Part shown: piece by piece, positions 9,861-18,300 of the stretch
Layout of the letters: each line of letters opens with the position of its first letter
How positions within the stretch are numbered: the first letter of the stretch is position 1
From: Ruthenibacterium sp.
Lineage (GTDB): Bacteria; Bacillota; Clostridia; Oscillospirales; Ruminococcaceae
DNA length: 64,000 nt
Direction: 5' to 3'
NCBI GenBank assembly: GCA_020025235.1
Contig: JAHHSL010000002.1
Coordinates: 1 to 64,000 of the forward strand
Translations under genes and position numbers: made by a program
Notes under the pieces: generated by a model
What the model was told of the DNA's origin: nothing
Databases searched by the model: none
Seen by the model: only the letters and a program-made list of their open reading frames with translations

Positions 9861-9929
9861 CAGACGGTTTTGTCAGGCAGGCGGGAAAACCGCCCGCCCG
9901 AACATGATTACAGAAAAGGAGATGTTTTG

Positions 9930-11354
9930 ATGAACGTTCTGTTCTGTGCCAGTGAAGCTGCTCCGTTTGCGAAATCCGGCGGTTTGGGCGACGTTGCGGG
10001 CAGCCTGCCCCGTGCGATCCGCGACCGCAAGGTATCGTGCCGCGTTGTGCTGCCGCTTTACGGCGATATGAAACAGGAATTCCGCAATAAGCTGACGTAC
10101 CTCACCAATTTCACCGTTCCGGTGGGCTGGCGCAATCAGTACTGTGGCCTGTTTGAAATGACGTACAATGGCGTGAAATATTACTTTTTGGATAATGAAT
10201 ACTATTTTAAACGCACTGGATTGTACGGCTTTTATGATGACGGCGAGCGATTCGCCTTTTTCTCCCGCGCGATCCTGGAAATGCTGTTCCATGTGGACTT
10301 TGCACCGGATGTGATCCATACCAACGACTGGCAGACAGCGCTGGTGCCGGTTTATCTGAACCTGTATTATCGTCATCTGGAAAAATTCCGCAGCATCAAA
10401 ACGGTGTTCACGATCCATAACATCCAGTATCAGGGCAAATACGGCCTTGAGATCCTGGAGGATACGCTTGCGATCGGGCGGCAGGATGCGCATATCGTGG
10501 AATATGACGGCTGCGCGAACTTTATGAAGGGCGCGATCGAATGTGCGGATAAGATCACCACGGTTTCGCCTTCGTATGCGGGCGAAATTCTGGACCCGTG
10601 GTACAGCCACGGTCTGGACGAGCTGCTGCGTGAAAAACAGTATAAGCTGTGCGGCATTCTGAACGGCATCGACGTCAAGGCGTACGATCCGGCAGCGGAC
10701 CCCGCCCTGTGCGCGAATTATGATATCAGCAATTTTGCCGAGAATAAGCCCAAGTGCAAAAAAGAGCTGCAGCAGATTTTCGGCCTGAACGAATGGCCGG
10801 TGCCGGTCGTGGCAATGGTCACGCGGCTTGTCGGCCATAAAGGGCTGGATCTTGTGCGCCACGTTGCGCAGGAAATCGTCAACAACGGTTTGCAGCTGAT
10901 CGTCCTTGGCACCGGCGAAGCGGCGTACGAAAGCTTCTTCACCGAGCTTGCCGCGCGCAACCCGGGCGCTGTCGGCGTGAAGATCGCATTCAACGGGGCG
11001 CTTGCCAACAAGATCTATGCGGGCGCGGATATGTTCCTGATGCCCTCGAAATCCGAGCCGTGCGGCCTTTCGCAAATGGTGGCGCTGCGTTACGGCACGA
11101 TCCCCATTGTGCGCGAAACCGGCGGCCTGCGCGATTCGATCCACGATTCGGGCGATGGCTGGGGCAACGGCTTTACGTTCCGCAGCTATAACGCGCATGA
11201 TATGCTCAACGCGATCCTGCGTGCGAAATCCGGCTATGAATATCCGGATGGCTGGCAGCAGCTTGTCCGCCGCGCGCTGGAATGTGACTTCAGCTGGAGC
11301 GCAAGCGCAAAGCAGTATGTGGATATGTACGAGCAGGTATGCCAGCTGTGGTAA
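9930..11354 (+). CDS. glgA: Glycogen synthase (ADP-glucose)
   Basis: 474 residues from ATG 9930, eight bases after AAGGAG; the open frame upstream has no good ribosome site. KSGGLGDVAGSLP near the N-terminus is the ADP-glucose-binding signature of GT5 starch/glycogen synthases, and the C-terminal SEPCGLSQM segment carries the conserved catalytic glutamate region. The enzyme extends alpha-1,4-glucan from ADP-glucose. Last gene of the glg operon; a strong terminator begins 60 bases later. No glycogen phosphorylase gene is in the window. Confidence 0.97.
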   Translation: MNVLFCASEAAPFAKSGGLGDVAGSLPRAIRDRKVSCRVVLPLYGDMKQEFRNKLTYLTNFTVPVGWRNQYCGLFEMTYNGVKYYFLDNEYYFKRTGLYGFYDDGERFAFFSRAILEMLFHVDFAPDVIHTNDWQTALVPVYLNLYYRHLEKFRSIKTVFTIHNIQYQGKYGLEILEDTLAIGRQDAHIVEYDGCANFMKGAIECADKITTVSPSYAGEILDPWYSHGLDELLREKQYKLCGILNGIDVKAYDPAADPALCANYDISNFAENKPKCKKELQQIFGLNEWPVPVVAMVTRLVGHKGLDLVRHVAQEIVNNGLQLIVLGTGEAAYESFFTELAARNPGAVGVKIAFNGALANKIYAGADMFLMPSKSEPCGLSQMVALRYGTIPIVRETGGLRDSIHDSGDGWGNGFTFRSYNAHDMLNAILRAKSGYEYPDGWQQLVRRALECDFSWSASAKQYVDMYEQVCQLW

Positions 11355-11410
11355 AACGGCAGTAAATACGGATCTTTTATGTCATCCCCTTGACAAATAA
11401 GATAGAGAGA

Positions 11411-11450
11411 AAGCCCCTGCGGCGCCGAAAAAAGGCGCTGCGGGGCTTTT
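11411..11450 (+). terminator. Rho-independent terminator of the glg operon
   Basis: A GC-rich stem (GCCCCTGCGGCGCC with GGCGCTGCGGGGC) and a purine loop are followed by TTTTT. The AT-rich stretch from here to 11580 shows no gene. Confidence 0.9.
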
Positions 11451-11580
11451 TCTTTGTGAAAAAAAGCGCGGAATGACACAAAAGACGTGGAAATTTACAC
11501 AAAAGGATAATCTTGCGAAATCTGCTTTTGTAAAATAAAGAGAAAAATGTTTAAATCAACAATACATGAACAAAATATAC

Positions 11581-11609
11581 AAGACAAATAAAAACTTTTG
11601 TGTTATACT
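11581..11609 (+). promoter_or_regulatory. Promoter of the HPr-like gene
   Basis: AAGACA (11581-11586), a 17-base spacer and TATACT (11604-11609) match the consensus at four and five positions. The leader to the start codon is about 80 bases. Confidence 0.5.
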
Positions 11610-11696
11610 GCACTAAGAGGCGAAGCGAATATGCAAATACCGGATGCTTGGCCTTGGCGGGAACCGCATCCCGCGCGGAAAGAAAGGAACTGCGTA

Positions 11697-11915
11697 ATGG
11701 TAAAAGAAATTAAGATCAACAACTTTCAGGAAGTAAAGTGCATTGTGAATGCCGCAACATACTGCCTGGATGAAATCGACGTGCACGACAGTCAGGGACG
11801 TATCGCCGATGCAAAGAGCATTCTGGGGCTGATGAGTCTGGATTATGCACAGCCGGTGCTGATCGTCAGTGAAAACGAAGAGGAGCTTGCGCGCGTCTGC
11901 AAGATGTTCAACTGA
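11697..11915 (+). CDS. HPr-like protein lacking the phosphorylatable histidine
   Basis: 72 residues from ATG 11697 with AAAGAAAGGA upstream. The second half, ADAKSILGLMSL, matches the segment around Ser46 of HPr, the phosphocarrier of the sugar phosphotransferase system; S41 corresponds to that serine. The N-terminal part, where HPr has the GLHARP active-site loop with His15, is shortened and contains no such histidine. It therefore cannot act as a normal phosphocarrier. By analogy with Crh of Bacillus it may be regulatory, but this is inference. It is a single-gene unit between a promoter and a hairpin. Identification rests on the Ser46 region and overall size. Confidence 0.7.
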   Translation: MVKEIKINNFQEVKCIVNAATYCLDEIDVHDSQGRIADAKSILGLMSLDYAQPVLIVSENEEELARVCKMFN

Positions 11916-11993
11916 ACGCAAAAGCTTCACCCGCTTTGAAAAATGAAAGCTTTGATTGATCTGATTTAGAGCTTCAAAACAGGGAAAAGATCG

Positions 11994-12062
11994 AAAATCA
12001 TTTTTTTGTTGATGCAGCTGCAGTTTTGCAGCCGCACAATTCAACAGAAAGATGATTTTTTT
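11994..12062 (+). terminator. Compound hairpin, probable terminator of the HPr-like gene
   Basis: Nested complementary arms (AAAATCAT with ATGATTTT, GTTGA with TCAAC, GCTGCA with TGCAGC) fold into one long interrupted hairpin ending in a run of seven T. The rest of the gap up to 12293 is AT-rich and holds no gene. Confidence 0.6.
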
Positions 12063-12293
12063 ATAAGCAAAACAAACCGTTTGGTATATTGATGCATAGG
12101 GATATCGCAATGTTTTTTTCAAAAGCATTGCCCCGTAAAGGCAAAATGTCATTATGGGTGGGAAATTGCTGCTGACTTTACAAATGGAGCCTGCAATAGC
12201 ATAATATGGCAGGCAAAGCTGACAGATCGAAGCGAAGCTTATGCATGCAAATTGCGGCCGGTGAAGAAAGCACCGCAGTATAAGGAGTTTAAT

Positions 12294-13289
12294 ATGTCAA
12301 ACAAATCAAAACACATTCCGTATTGGGATAATTTAAAGGGACTTTTGATCCTTCTGGTGGTATTCGGTCATTTGATTGAACGGATCCCGAATGGTACCCA
12401 GGGATTTGTGTATAAATTTATATATCTGTTCCATATGCCGCTTTTTGTATTCTCATCGGGATTCCTTTCTTCATTTTCGGCTGTGAATATCTGGAAACGA
12501 TTGATCGTGCCCTACTTTATCATGCAGACGATCATGTGTTTGTGGAACCATTCAACCATAGGATATACCACACCGTATTGGATACTATGGTATCTGCTGG
12601 CGCTTATATTCTGGAAAATGTCGATCCCTTTTCTTGACCTGGTCGCTGCAAAATACAGAGGGATCATAATAGTCGGTTCTTTCCTGATAAGTTACTTGTG
12701 CGGGTTAGATTCTTCCATAGGTTATTATCTTTCCCTTTCCAGAACCATTTGTTTTTTCCCTTATTTTATCTTAGGCTACTATATCCATCAGTACAAGAAA
12801 AAAAGTCCGGATACAGGTTCTGTATGGAAAAGGAATAATATCGGGTATCAGATCGTGAAATATGCTTCTGCTGTTTTGACAGCTGCTGTGCTGTGCGGTA
12901 CCGTTATGTTTGCTGATTTTATCTCCGCAAAATCGCTGTATTGTTCTTCTTCTTATGATTGTGATTATCTGACGATGAATCTGCTTTTTAGAATCGCTCA
13001 AAGCTTTGCTGCTGTTATCATCGGAACATGTGTTCTGACATGGATCCCGACACGGAAAAATATATTAACCGTGCTGGGCGCAAGCAGCATGTGTATTTAC
13101 TTACTGCATCCATTTTTAATCAAAATGCCCTTTGTAACAGGGATTAAAATATTGGAATCCCCGGTGGGAAGATACTTGAAAATGGCAATTCTGGCATTCC
13201 TGTTTTGTCTGCTTTTTGCAGCGATCCATTATGCTGCCGGTCATCTTATGCAAATTTTCAAAGAGAGAAAATCATTGGGAAAGCACTGA
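12294..13289 (+). CDS. Acyltransferase family 3 membrane protein (OafA/YrhL-like)
   Basis: 331 residues from ATG 12294, with AAGGAG seven bases upstream. It has about ten predicted membrane segments. The N-terminal signature WDNLKGLLILLVVFGHLIE contains the conserved histidine of acyltransferase-3 proteins, which move acetyl or succinyl groups onto surface sugars. Base composition is visibly lower in GC than the neighbouring genes and codon choice is more A/T-ending, which suggests a recent arrival by transfer. It stands alone, so its acceptor is unknown. Confidence 0.8.
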   Translation: MSNKSKHIPYWDNLKGLLILLVVFGHLIERIPNGTQGFVYKFIYLFHMPLFVFSSGFLSSFSAVNIWKRLIVPYFIMQTIMCLWNHSTIGYTTPYWILWYLLALIFWKMSIPFLDLVAAKYRGIIIVGSFLISYLCGLDSSIGYYLSLSRTICFFPYFILGYYIHQYKKKSPDTGSVWKRNNIGYQIVKYASAVLTAAVLCGTVMFADFISAKSLYCSSSYDCDYLTMNLLFRIAQSFAAVIIGTCVLTWIPTRKNILTVLGASSMCIYLLHPFLIKMPFVTGIKILESPVGRYLKMAILAFLFCLLFAAIHYAAGHLMQIFKERKSLGKH

Positions 13290-13417
13290 CAGCACAGCTG
13301 TGCAGCCTGAACGGATCCTTGTGTGTCTATCCGCCGGATATGTTCAAATGCAAGTAAGCGGCGAAGCGTATGAATTTGAATCAAATGTAAAACGGCACCC
13401 ATTAAACGGATGCGGCA

Positions 13418-13461
13418 AATTAAAGGCAGGCACATGAAAAACTATGTGCCTGCCTTTAATT
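13418..13461. repeat. Perfect 18-bp inverted repeat (hairpin)
   Basis: Arms 13418-13435 and 13444-13461 are exact reverse complements around an eight-base loop. There is no T run on the plus strand, so this is a strong hairpin rather than a classic terminator. It may end or protect the acyltransferase transcript. The rest of the gene-free stretch 13462-13756 has short reading frames without ribosome sites; 13630-13690 contains a loose inverted repeat (CTCCGGAT and ATCCGAAGGAG). Confidence 0.75.
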
Positions 13462-13756
13462 GAGCAGTTTCGGCGCAAGAAGGTTATTTCAGTTTAGGAT
13501 GACATACAAAGCGGCGCTTTTGCGTGCCGGAACGCATCGGATGCCGGCGCTTATGCCGGCCTGATTATGATATGCGGCATACCGATCGTTTTTGATTTTC
13601 ACTGACGGTATGAACCTTGCTTTCACAAAAAAACTCCTCCGGATAAAAAGTAAGCACAATAAGCAGCAAACTCTGATCCGAAGGAGGTCAAACCCAATCA
13701 ATCGGCACAGATGGACCGATTAAAAGGAAAATGCAATATTCTGTTTTGCATGAAAA

Positions 13757-13787
13757 GTTCAAGTGCCCGCAAGCCGGACACTTGAAC
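13757..13787 (-). terminator. Terminator of ackA
   Basis: On the minus strand a stem GTTCAAGTG/CACTTGAAC with additional GC pairs inside is followed by TTTTC. It lies 15 bases after the ackA stop codon. Confidence 0.75.
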
Positions 13788-13801
13788 GGAACAGGTCAAG
13801 A

Positions 13802-14998
13802 TTACAGAGCTTCGACCAAAGCCTTGGTGTCGCGGGCGATCATCAGCTCTTCGTTGGTGCAGACGATCAGCACCTTCACGCGGCTGCCCTTGCCGGAAAT
13901 ATCAAGGATATCGTCGGTGCGCATCAGGTTCTTTTCGGGGTCGATCGAAATACCCAGATAACCCATGTTTTCGCACACGTTTGCGCGCACGCGCTCGTCA
14001 TGTTCGCCGATACCGCCGGTGAACACGATGCAGTCCAGGCCGCCCATGGCTGCAGAATAAGCGCCGATATACTTTTTGATCTGATAAGAAAGCATATCAA
14101 TGGCAAGCTTTGCGCGGTCGTTGCCGGCATCTGCGGCAGAGGTGACGTCACGCATATCGCTGGAAACACCGGAAATACCGAGCAGGCCGGATTTTTTGTT
14201 CAGATAATCGGCCATTTCCTGTCCGTGGAAGCCGAGCTTCTGTTCCATGTAGGTGACAACGCTGGGGTCGATATCGCCGCAGCGTGTGCCCATAAGAACA
14301 CCGGCAAGCGGCGTCAGGCCCATGCTGGTATCAATGCACTTGCCGTCCTTTACAGCGCTGATCGAGCTGCCGTTGCCCAGATGGCAGGTGACCATTTTCA
14401 GGTCGCTGCAGTTCAGATATTCAGCAGCAGCCTTGCTTACATAGCGGTGGCTGGTGCCGTGTGCGCCGTAGCGGCGGATGGAATACTTTTCGTACATTTC
14501 ATACGGAACACCGTACATGTATGCCTTTTTGGGCATGGTCTGGTGGAAGGTGGTGTCGAAAACAACAACGTTGGGGACCTTGTCGCCAAAGACGTCCTTT
14601 GCGCTGCGCAGACCCTGAACATGAGCCATGTTGTGAACCGGTGCAAGCGGAGCGATCTCTTCGATCTTGTCGATGATCGCGTCGGTAACAATTTCCGATT
14701 TGGTGAAGAACTCTGCACCCTGAACCACACGGTGACCGATTGCGGAAATTTCGCTCTTGTCCTTCACAACAGCGCCTTCGCCGGTCGTCATCATCTCAAC
14801 GACCTTCATAAATGCTTCGGTGTGGGTGGGGAAGGGGACCTCCGCCGTCCATTTGCCGCCGTTAGCGCTGTGAGTGATCATGCTGCCCTCAATGCCGATG
14901 CGTTCGCACAGGCCTTTGCACAGGACAACCTCGCCATCCATATCGATCAGCTGATATTTCAGGGAGCTGGAACCGCAGTTGATAACCAGAATTTTCAT
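13802..14998 (-). CDS. ackA: Acetate kinase
   Basis: 398 residues, normal length. MKILVINCGSSSLKYQLID at the N-terminus, the GHRVVQG motif, GTSHRYVS and the FTGGIGEH motif are the acetokinase signatures. It makes ATP and acetate from acetyl phosphate, the main energy-yielding step of many fermenters. GGAGG lies ten bases before the ATG. Single-gene transcript with its own promoter and terminator; no pta gene is adjacent. The long open frame on the opposite strand is a shadow. Confidence 0.98.
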   Translation of the reverse strand: MKILVINCGSSSLKYQLIDMDGEVVLCKGLCERIGIEGSMITHSANGGKWTAEVPFPTHTEAFMKVVEMMTTGEGAVVKDKSEISAIGHRVVQGAEFFTKSEIVTDAIIDKIEEIAPLAPVHNMAHVQGLRSAKDVFGDKVPNVVVFDTTFHQTMPKKAYMYGVPYEMYEKYSIRRYGAHGTSHRYVSKAAAEYLNCSDLKMVTCHLGNGSSISAVKDGKCIDTSMGLTPLAGVLMGTRCGDIDPSVVTYMEQKLGFHGQEMADYLNKKSGLLGISGVSSDMRDVTSAADAGNDRAKLAIDMLSYQIKKYIGAYSAAMGGLDCIVFTGGIGEHDERVRANVCENMGYLGISIDPEKNLMRTDDILDISGKGSRVKVLIVCTNEELMIARDTKALVEAL

Positions 14999-15054
14999 CC
15001 GATATTTCCTCCATTCAAAAAAAGCGTAATGCTGCTTTTTAAAATCGCTCTATT

Positions 15055-15083
15055 ATTATATAATGAATACAGTGTGTTTTCAA
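15055..15083 (-). promoter_or_regulatory. Promoter of ackA
   Basis: Reading the minus strand: TTGAAA (15083-15078), a 17-base spacer and a perfect TATAAT (15060-15055). It is the strongest promoter in this region and fits a central fermentation enzyme. Confidence 0.85.
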
Positions 15084-15183
15084 GGCTGACAACTTTAAAC
15101 CCGCAAGAAACGCCGGAAAAAGCGGCAAAAAGCGCAACTTTTGTACGAAACCAGTAAAAAACCACCGGAAAGGAAAAACACGA

Positions 15184-16383
15184 ATGAAAACAGCAGGCAT
15201 TATTGCAGAATATAACCCGTTCCACGCGGGACATGCCTATCAGATCAGGCGGCTGCGGGAAATGGGGTTCGACGCGGTGGTGTGCGTGTGCAGCCCCGGT
15301 GTGGTGCAGCGCGGCACGGCGGCGCTGTTCCCGACACAGGTGCGCGTGCGTGCGGCACTGGCGGGCGGTGCGGATCTGGTTTTGTGCCTGCCCGCACCGT
15401 ATGCGGCGCTTTCGGCAGAAGGGTTTGCCGCGGCAGGCGTTGCGCTTCTGGATGCGCTGGGCTGCATAGACGCCCTGTGCTTTGGTTCGGAATCCGAAAA
15501 CGAAACGGAGATCCTGCGCACCGCCGATGTGCTGCTGTCGGAGCGCTTTCCGGCTGTGCTGCGCAGAAAGCTTGATGAAGGCCTGCCCGCCGCTGCGGCG
15601 CGTTCGGCTGCGGCGCAGGAGCTGCAAAGCGGTGCGGGAAAGCTGCTGACACGCCCGAACGATATCCTTGGCGTGGAATACTGCAAGGCGCTGCGGCGGC
15701 AAAACAGCACGATGCAGCCGATCGCGCTGGCACGCAGAGGGGCTTCGCATGATGCGCCGCTGGATCTCCAAAACGGCGGCTTTGCATCGGCGTCTGCGCT
15801 GCGGGCGCTGGCCGGGCGGCAGGATGCGGCGGCGCTTGCGCCCTATGTGCCGCCCGAGTGCCTTCCGATTTACACCGAAGCGGAAAAAAGCGGAGCGGTT
15901 CTGGATGAGCATGCATTCGATATTGCGGTGCTTTCCCGCCTGCGGATGATGACGGTGCAGGAGCTTTCCGGCATCCGCGGTGCTGCGGAGGGACTGGAAA
16001 ACCGGCTGTTCGGTGCGGTGCGGGATGCGGGGACACTGGAACAGCTGATCGGGCAGATGAAAACAAAGCGCTACCCGACGGCGCGGCTGCGGCGTTTTGT
16101 ACTGGACGCCGCACTGGGATACCGCAGCGATCTGCCCGCAGAGCCGCCGTATCTGCATGTGCTGGGCGCATCGAAAATGGGGCTTTCGGTGCTGAACCGC
16201 GCCAAAACAACGGCGAATCTGCCGCTTTCTCATTCGCTGGCGCAGCTGTCGCGCCAAAGTGAAAAGGCCCGGCGGATCGCTGACGCCCATGCCGCCGCCG
16301 AGGATCTGACGGCACTGTGCCGGAAAACACCGGCAGCGTGCGGCACGGCCTATACGGCAAAGCCTGTTTTCCTAAATGAGTAA
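15184..16383 (+). CDS. tmcAL: tRNA(Met) cytidine acetate ligase
   Basis: 399 residues. The start MKTAGIIAEYNPFHAGHAY carries the HxGH nucleotidyltransferase motif of TmcAL (YlbM), which acetylates the wobble cytidine of elongator tRNA-Met using acetate and ATP. The QRG motif after the second strand is kept (VVQRGTAALF), although the usual MSGNF that precedes it is altered to CSPG. AAAGGA precedes the ATG. The gene lies divergent to ackA, whose product is acetate, the cosubstrate of TmcAL; whether that is more than coincidence is unknown. It converges on nagB across a shared terminator. Confidence 0.85.
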   Translation: MKTAGIIAEYNPFHAGHAYQIRRLREMGFDAVVCVCSPGVVQRGTAALFPTQVRVRAALAGGADLVLCLPAPYAALSAEGFAAAGVALLDALGCIDALCFGSESENETEILRTADVLLSERFPAVLRRKLDEGLPAAAARSAAAQELQSGAGKLLTRPNDILGVEYCKALRRQNSTMQPIALARRGASHDAPLDLQNGGFASASALRALAGRQDAAALAPYVPPECLPIYTEAEKSGAVLDEHAFDIAVLSRLRMMTVQELSGIRGAAEGLENRLFGAVRDAGTLEQLIGQMKTKRYPTARLRRFVLDAALGYRSDLPAEPPYLHVLGASKMGLSVLNRAKTTANLPLSHSLAQLSRQSEKARRIADAHAAAEDLTALCRKTPAACGTAYTAKPVFLNE

Positions 16384-16444
16384 TATTTGATAGTGAAAAT
16401 ACAATTTGTATAAAACGATAGCGGAGAAACCTGCGCAAAGCAAA

Positions 16445-16487
16445 AAAATCCTGTCCGGCTTCACGGGGAAGCGGACAGGATTTTCTG
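16445..16487. terminator. Bidirectional terminator between tmcAL and nagB
   Basis: A perfect 13-bp stem (16445-16457 with 16472-16484, AAAATCCTGTCCG) has T runs on both sides. It serves the two convergent genes. Confidence 0.9.
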
Positions 16488-16498
16488 TATACAAAACC

Positions 16499-17236
16499 TT
16501 ATGCTTTGTAGCCGACTGCGTCAGCAAGCTCTTTGTCGATGACGACAACAGCGTCGCTGTGCAGCTTGAGCAGCGTGGACGGGTTCTGCGTCGTGATGAC
16601 GTCGTCCATAACAAGGCCCTTGATTGCCGGAACCTTTGCAAGACCCGTAGCAGCCAGAACAACCTTCTTTGCTGCAAGGATGTCGCCCAGACCCATGGTG
16701 ATAGCCGTGGTGGGAACATCTTCCTTCTTTTCAAAGAAACGTGCGTTGGCGTTGATCGTGCTTTCGGTCAGCTTTTCGGTATGTGCAACTGCAACAAGGT
16801 GATCGCTTGCTTCGTTGAATGCGATGTGGCCGTTGTTGCCGATGCCCAGCAGCTGCAGGTCAGCGGTGCCGCCTTCGTAAACCTTTTCCTCCAGCTCGCG
16901 TGCGTTGGCTTCAAAATCGCCCATGCCGCTTGCCACGAAGGTGTTGGCTTTATCAATATTGATGTGATCGAACAGGTTGGTGTTCATGAAGTAACGGTAG
17001 CTCTGGTCATGCGTGCCGGGGATGCCGCAGTATTCGTCCAGGTTGACGGTATGTACGCGGGAAAAATCGACTTCGCCCTTTTTGTTCATTTCGATCAGGT
17101 TTTTGTAAATGGGCACCGGTGTGCCGCCGGTAGCAAGGCCGAGCTTTGCATCGGGCTTTTCATTGACAAGATCCTTGATCATGTTTGCGATGACAAGGCA
17201 GGTCTCTTCATAGCTGTTTGTCACGATTACTTTCAT
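16499..17236 (-). CDS. nagB: Glucosamine-6-phosphate deaminase
   Basis: 245 residues, usual length. It has the LATGGTPVPIY phosphate loop, NLDEYCG with the catalytic aspartate, and the signature GIGNNGHIAFNEA. It converts glucosamine-6-phosphate to fructose-6-phosphate and ammonia, feeding amino sugars to glycolysis. AAAGGAG lies nine bases before the ATG. A TATAAT box lies at about 17253-17258 (minus strand) but has no good -35, so an activator may be needed. The AraC-type regulator is encoded just upstream on the same strand. nagA is not in the window. Confidence 0.96.
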   Translation of the reverse strand: MKVIVTNSYEETCLVIANMIKDLVNEKPDAKLGLATGGTPVPIYKNLIEMNKKGEVDFSRVHTVNLDEYCGIPGTHDQSYRYFMNTNLFDHINIDKANTFVASGMGDFEANARELEEKVYEGGTADLQLLGIGNNGHIAFNEASDHLVAVAHTEKLTESTINANARFFEKKEDVPTTAITMGLGDILAAKKVVLAATGLAKVPAIKGLVMDDVITTQNPSTLLKLHSDAVVVIDKELADAVGYKA

Positions 17237-17368
17237 GGGAAAACGCTCCTTTTCATTATTATAAAGGTTTCCATTGCCTTAATCATACCGCTTTTGGCGG
17301 GCGGATAAAAGAGGCAAAAGCCTTTAATTTTTGCACAAATGGTTTGCAGGTGAAAAAACGGCTTCGGA

Positions 17369-18187
17369 TTATGTATAAAGTGCTGCTTCCAGATCGTTCA
17401 CCGCGCCGCCGCGTGCGGTTCCGGCGTGCTGCGCACGGTATTCGGAAGGGGTGAGGCCGGTGTTTTTCCGGAATACCTTGCACAGGTAGTTTGCGCCGGA
17501 AAAGCCGGAAAGCGTCGCCACTACCTCCAGCGGGTAATCACGGCGCGCCAGCAGTGCCTTGGCGGCGTCGATGCGCACACTGGTCAGATACTGCCCCGGG
17601 CCGACGCCCATTTCCGCGGAAAATACGCGGACAAGGTGGCTTTTGCTCACGCCAAGCTGCGCGCTCAGCTCTTCCACACCGTACAGGCCGGCATAGTTCT
17701 GGCGTATGGCAAGCACAGCTTCGGAAACAAGCGGCGAAAGGCGCGGGGCAGAGGAATCCGCATTTGCGGTTTCGCACAGGATGTGATAGCACAGTGCGGA
17801 AAGCCCGCTTCTGCCGCCGCTTTCGATGCGGGCGGCAAGCTCTGCCAAAAGCGCTGCCGTCATCGGGCACACCTTGCAGTCGCCGACGATCGGTGTGCTG
17901 AGGCCTGCTGCGGCGGTATCGGCGGCAATGCCGCCAAAGCCCGCGGCAAGGATATGACAGTTTGCGTCCGGCGCAAGGGCGACCACCGAGCCGGCACACA
18001 GAAAAAGTTCGCCCGCGGAAAGAACGGCCGAACTGCCGGCTGCCGTAATGCTGACAAGGCCGCTGCTGACAAGCACCACCGTGAACGGCGCCTGCGGCAG
18101 GGACGAGGAAAGCTCCCCGCTGATTTCGCGGCAGAACAGGCAGGCGCAGATGCTGGTTTCGTCAAATATCAACAATATACACTCCAC
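17369..18187 (-). CDS. AraC-family transcriptional regulator
   Basis: About 270 residues. The C-terminal 100 residues form the double helix-turn-helix of AraC/XylS proteins (VEELSAQLGVSKSHLVRVFS, then LEVVATLSGFSGANYLCKVF and GLTPSEYR). The N-terminal half looks like a cupin-type sensor rich in Ala, Ser and Cys. The GTG at 18187 lacks a ribosome site; GGAG just inside it would suit a TTG start at 18175, giving 268 residues. It sits between nagB (downstream, same strand) and a sugar-transport ATPase (divergent), so control of amino-sugar use is likely but not shown. Confidence 0.85.
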   Translation of the reverse strand: MECILLIFDETSICACLFCREISGELSSSLPQAPFTVVLVSSGLVSITAAGSSAVLSAGELFLCAGSVVALAPDANCHILAAGFGGIAADTAAAGLSTPIVGDCKVCPMTAALLAELAARIESGGRSGLSALCYHILCETANADSSAPRLSPLVSEAVLAIRQNYAGLYGVEELSAQLGVSKSHLVRVFSAEMGVGPGQYLTSVRIDAAKALLARRDYPLEVVATLSGFSGANYLCKVFRKNTGLTPSEYRAQHAGTARGGAVNDLEAALYT

Positions 18188-18300
18188 ATCAATATTTTAC
18201 CATTTAAAACGGCGTATCCGCCTGTTATTATTATATTAGCGACGGAGATACCCGTCAAGTGAATCAATAAAATACATTATGCATATGGAGGCTGAACCCA

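Noticed and set aside
13489..13701. 70-codon minus-strand frame in the gene-free stretch before ackA
   Set aside because: No ribosome site, no similarity that I recognise, and composition typical of noncoding DNA; a decayed mobile gene cannot be excluded but is unsupported.
13763..15157. 464-codon open frame antisense to acetate kinase
   Set aside because: ackA is certain on the other strand; the frame mirrors its third-codon-position bias.
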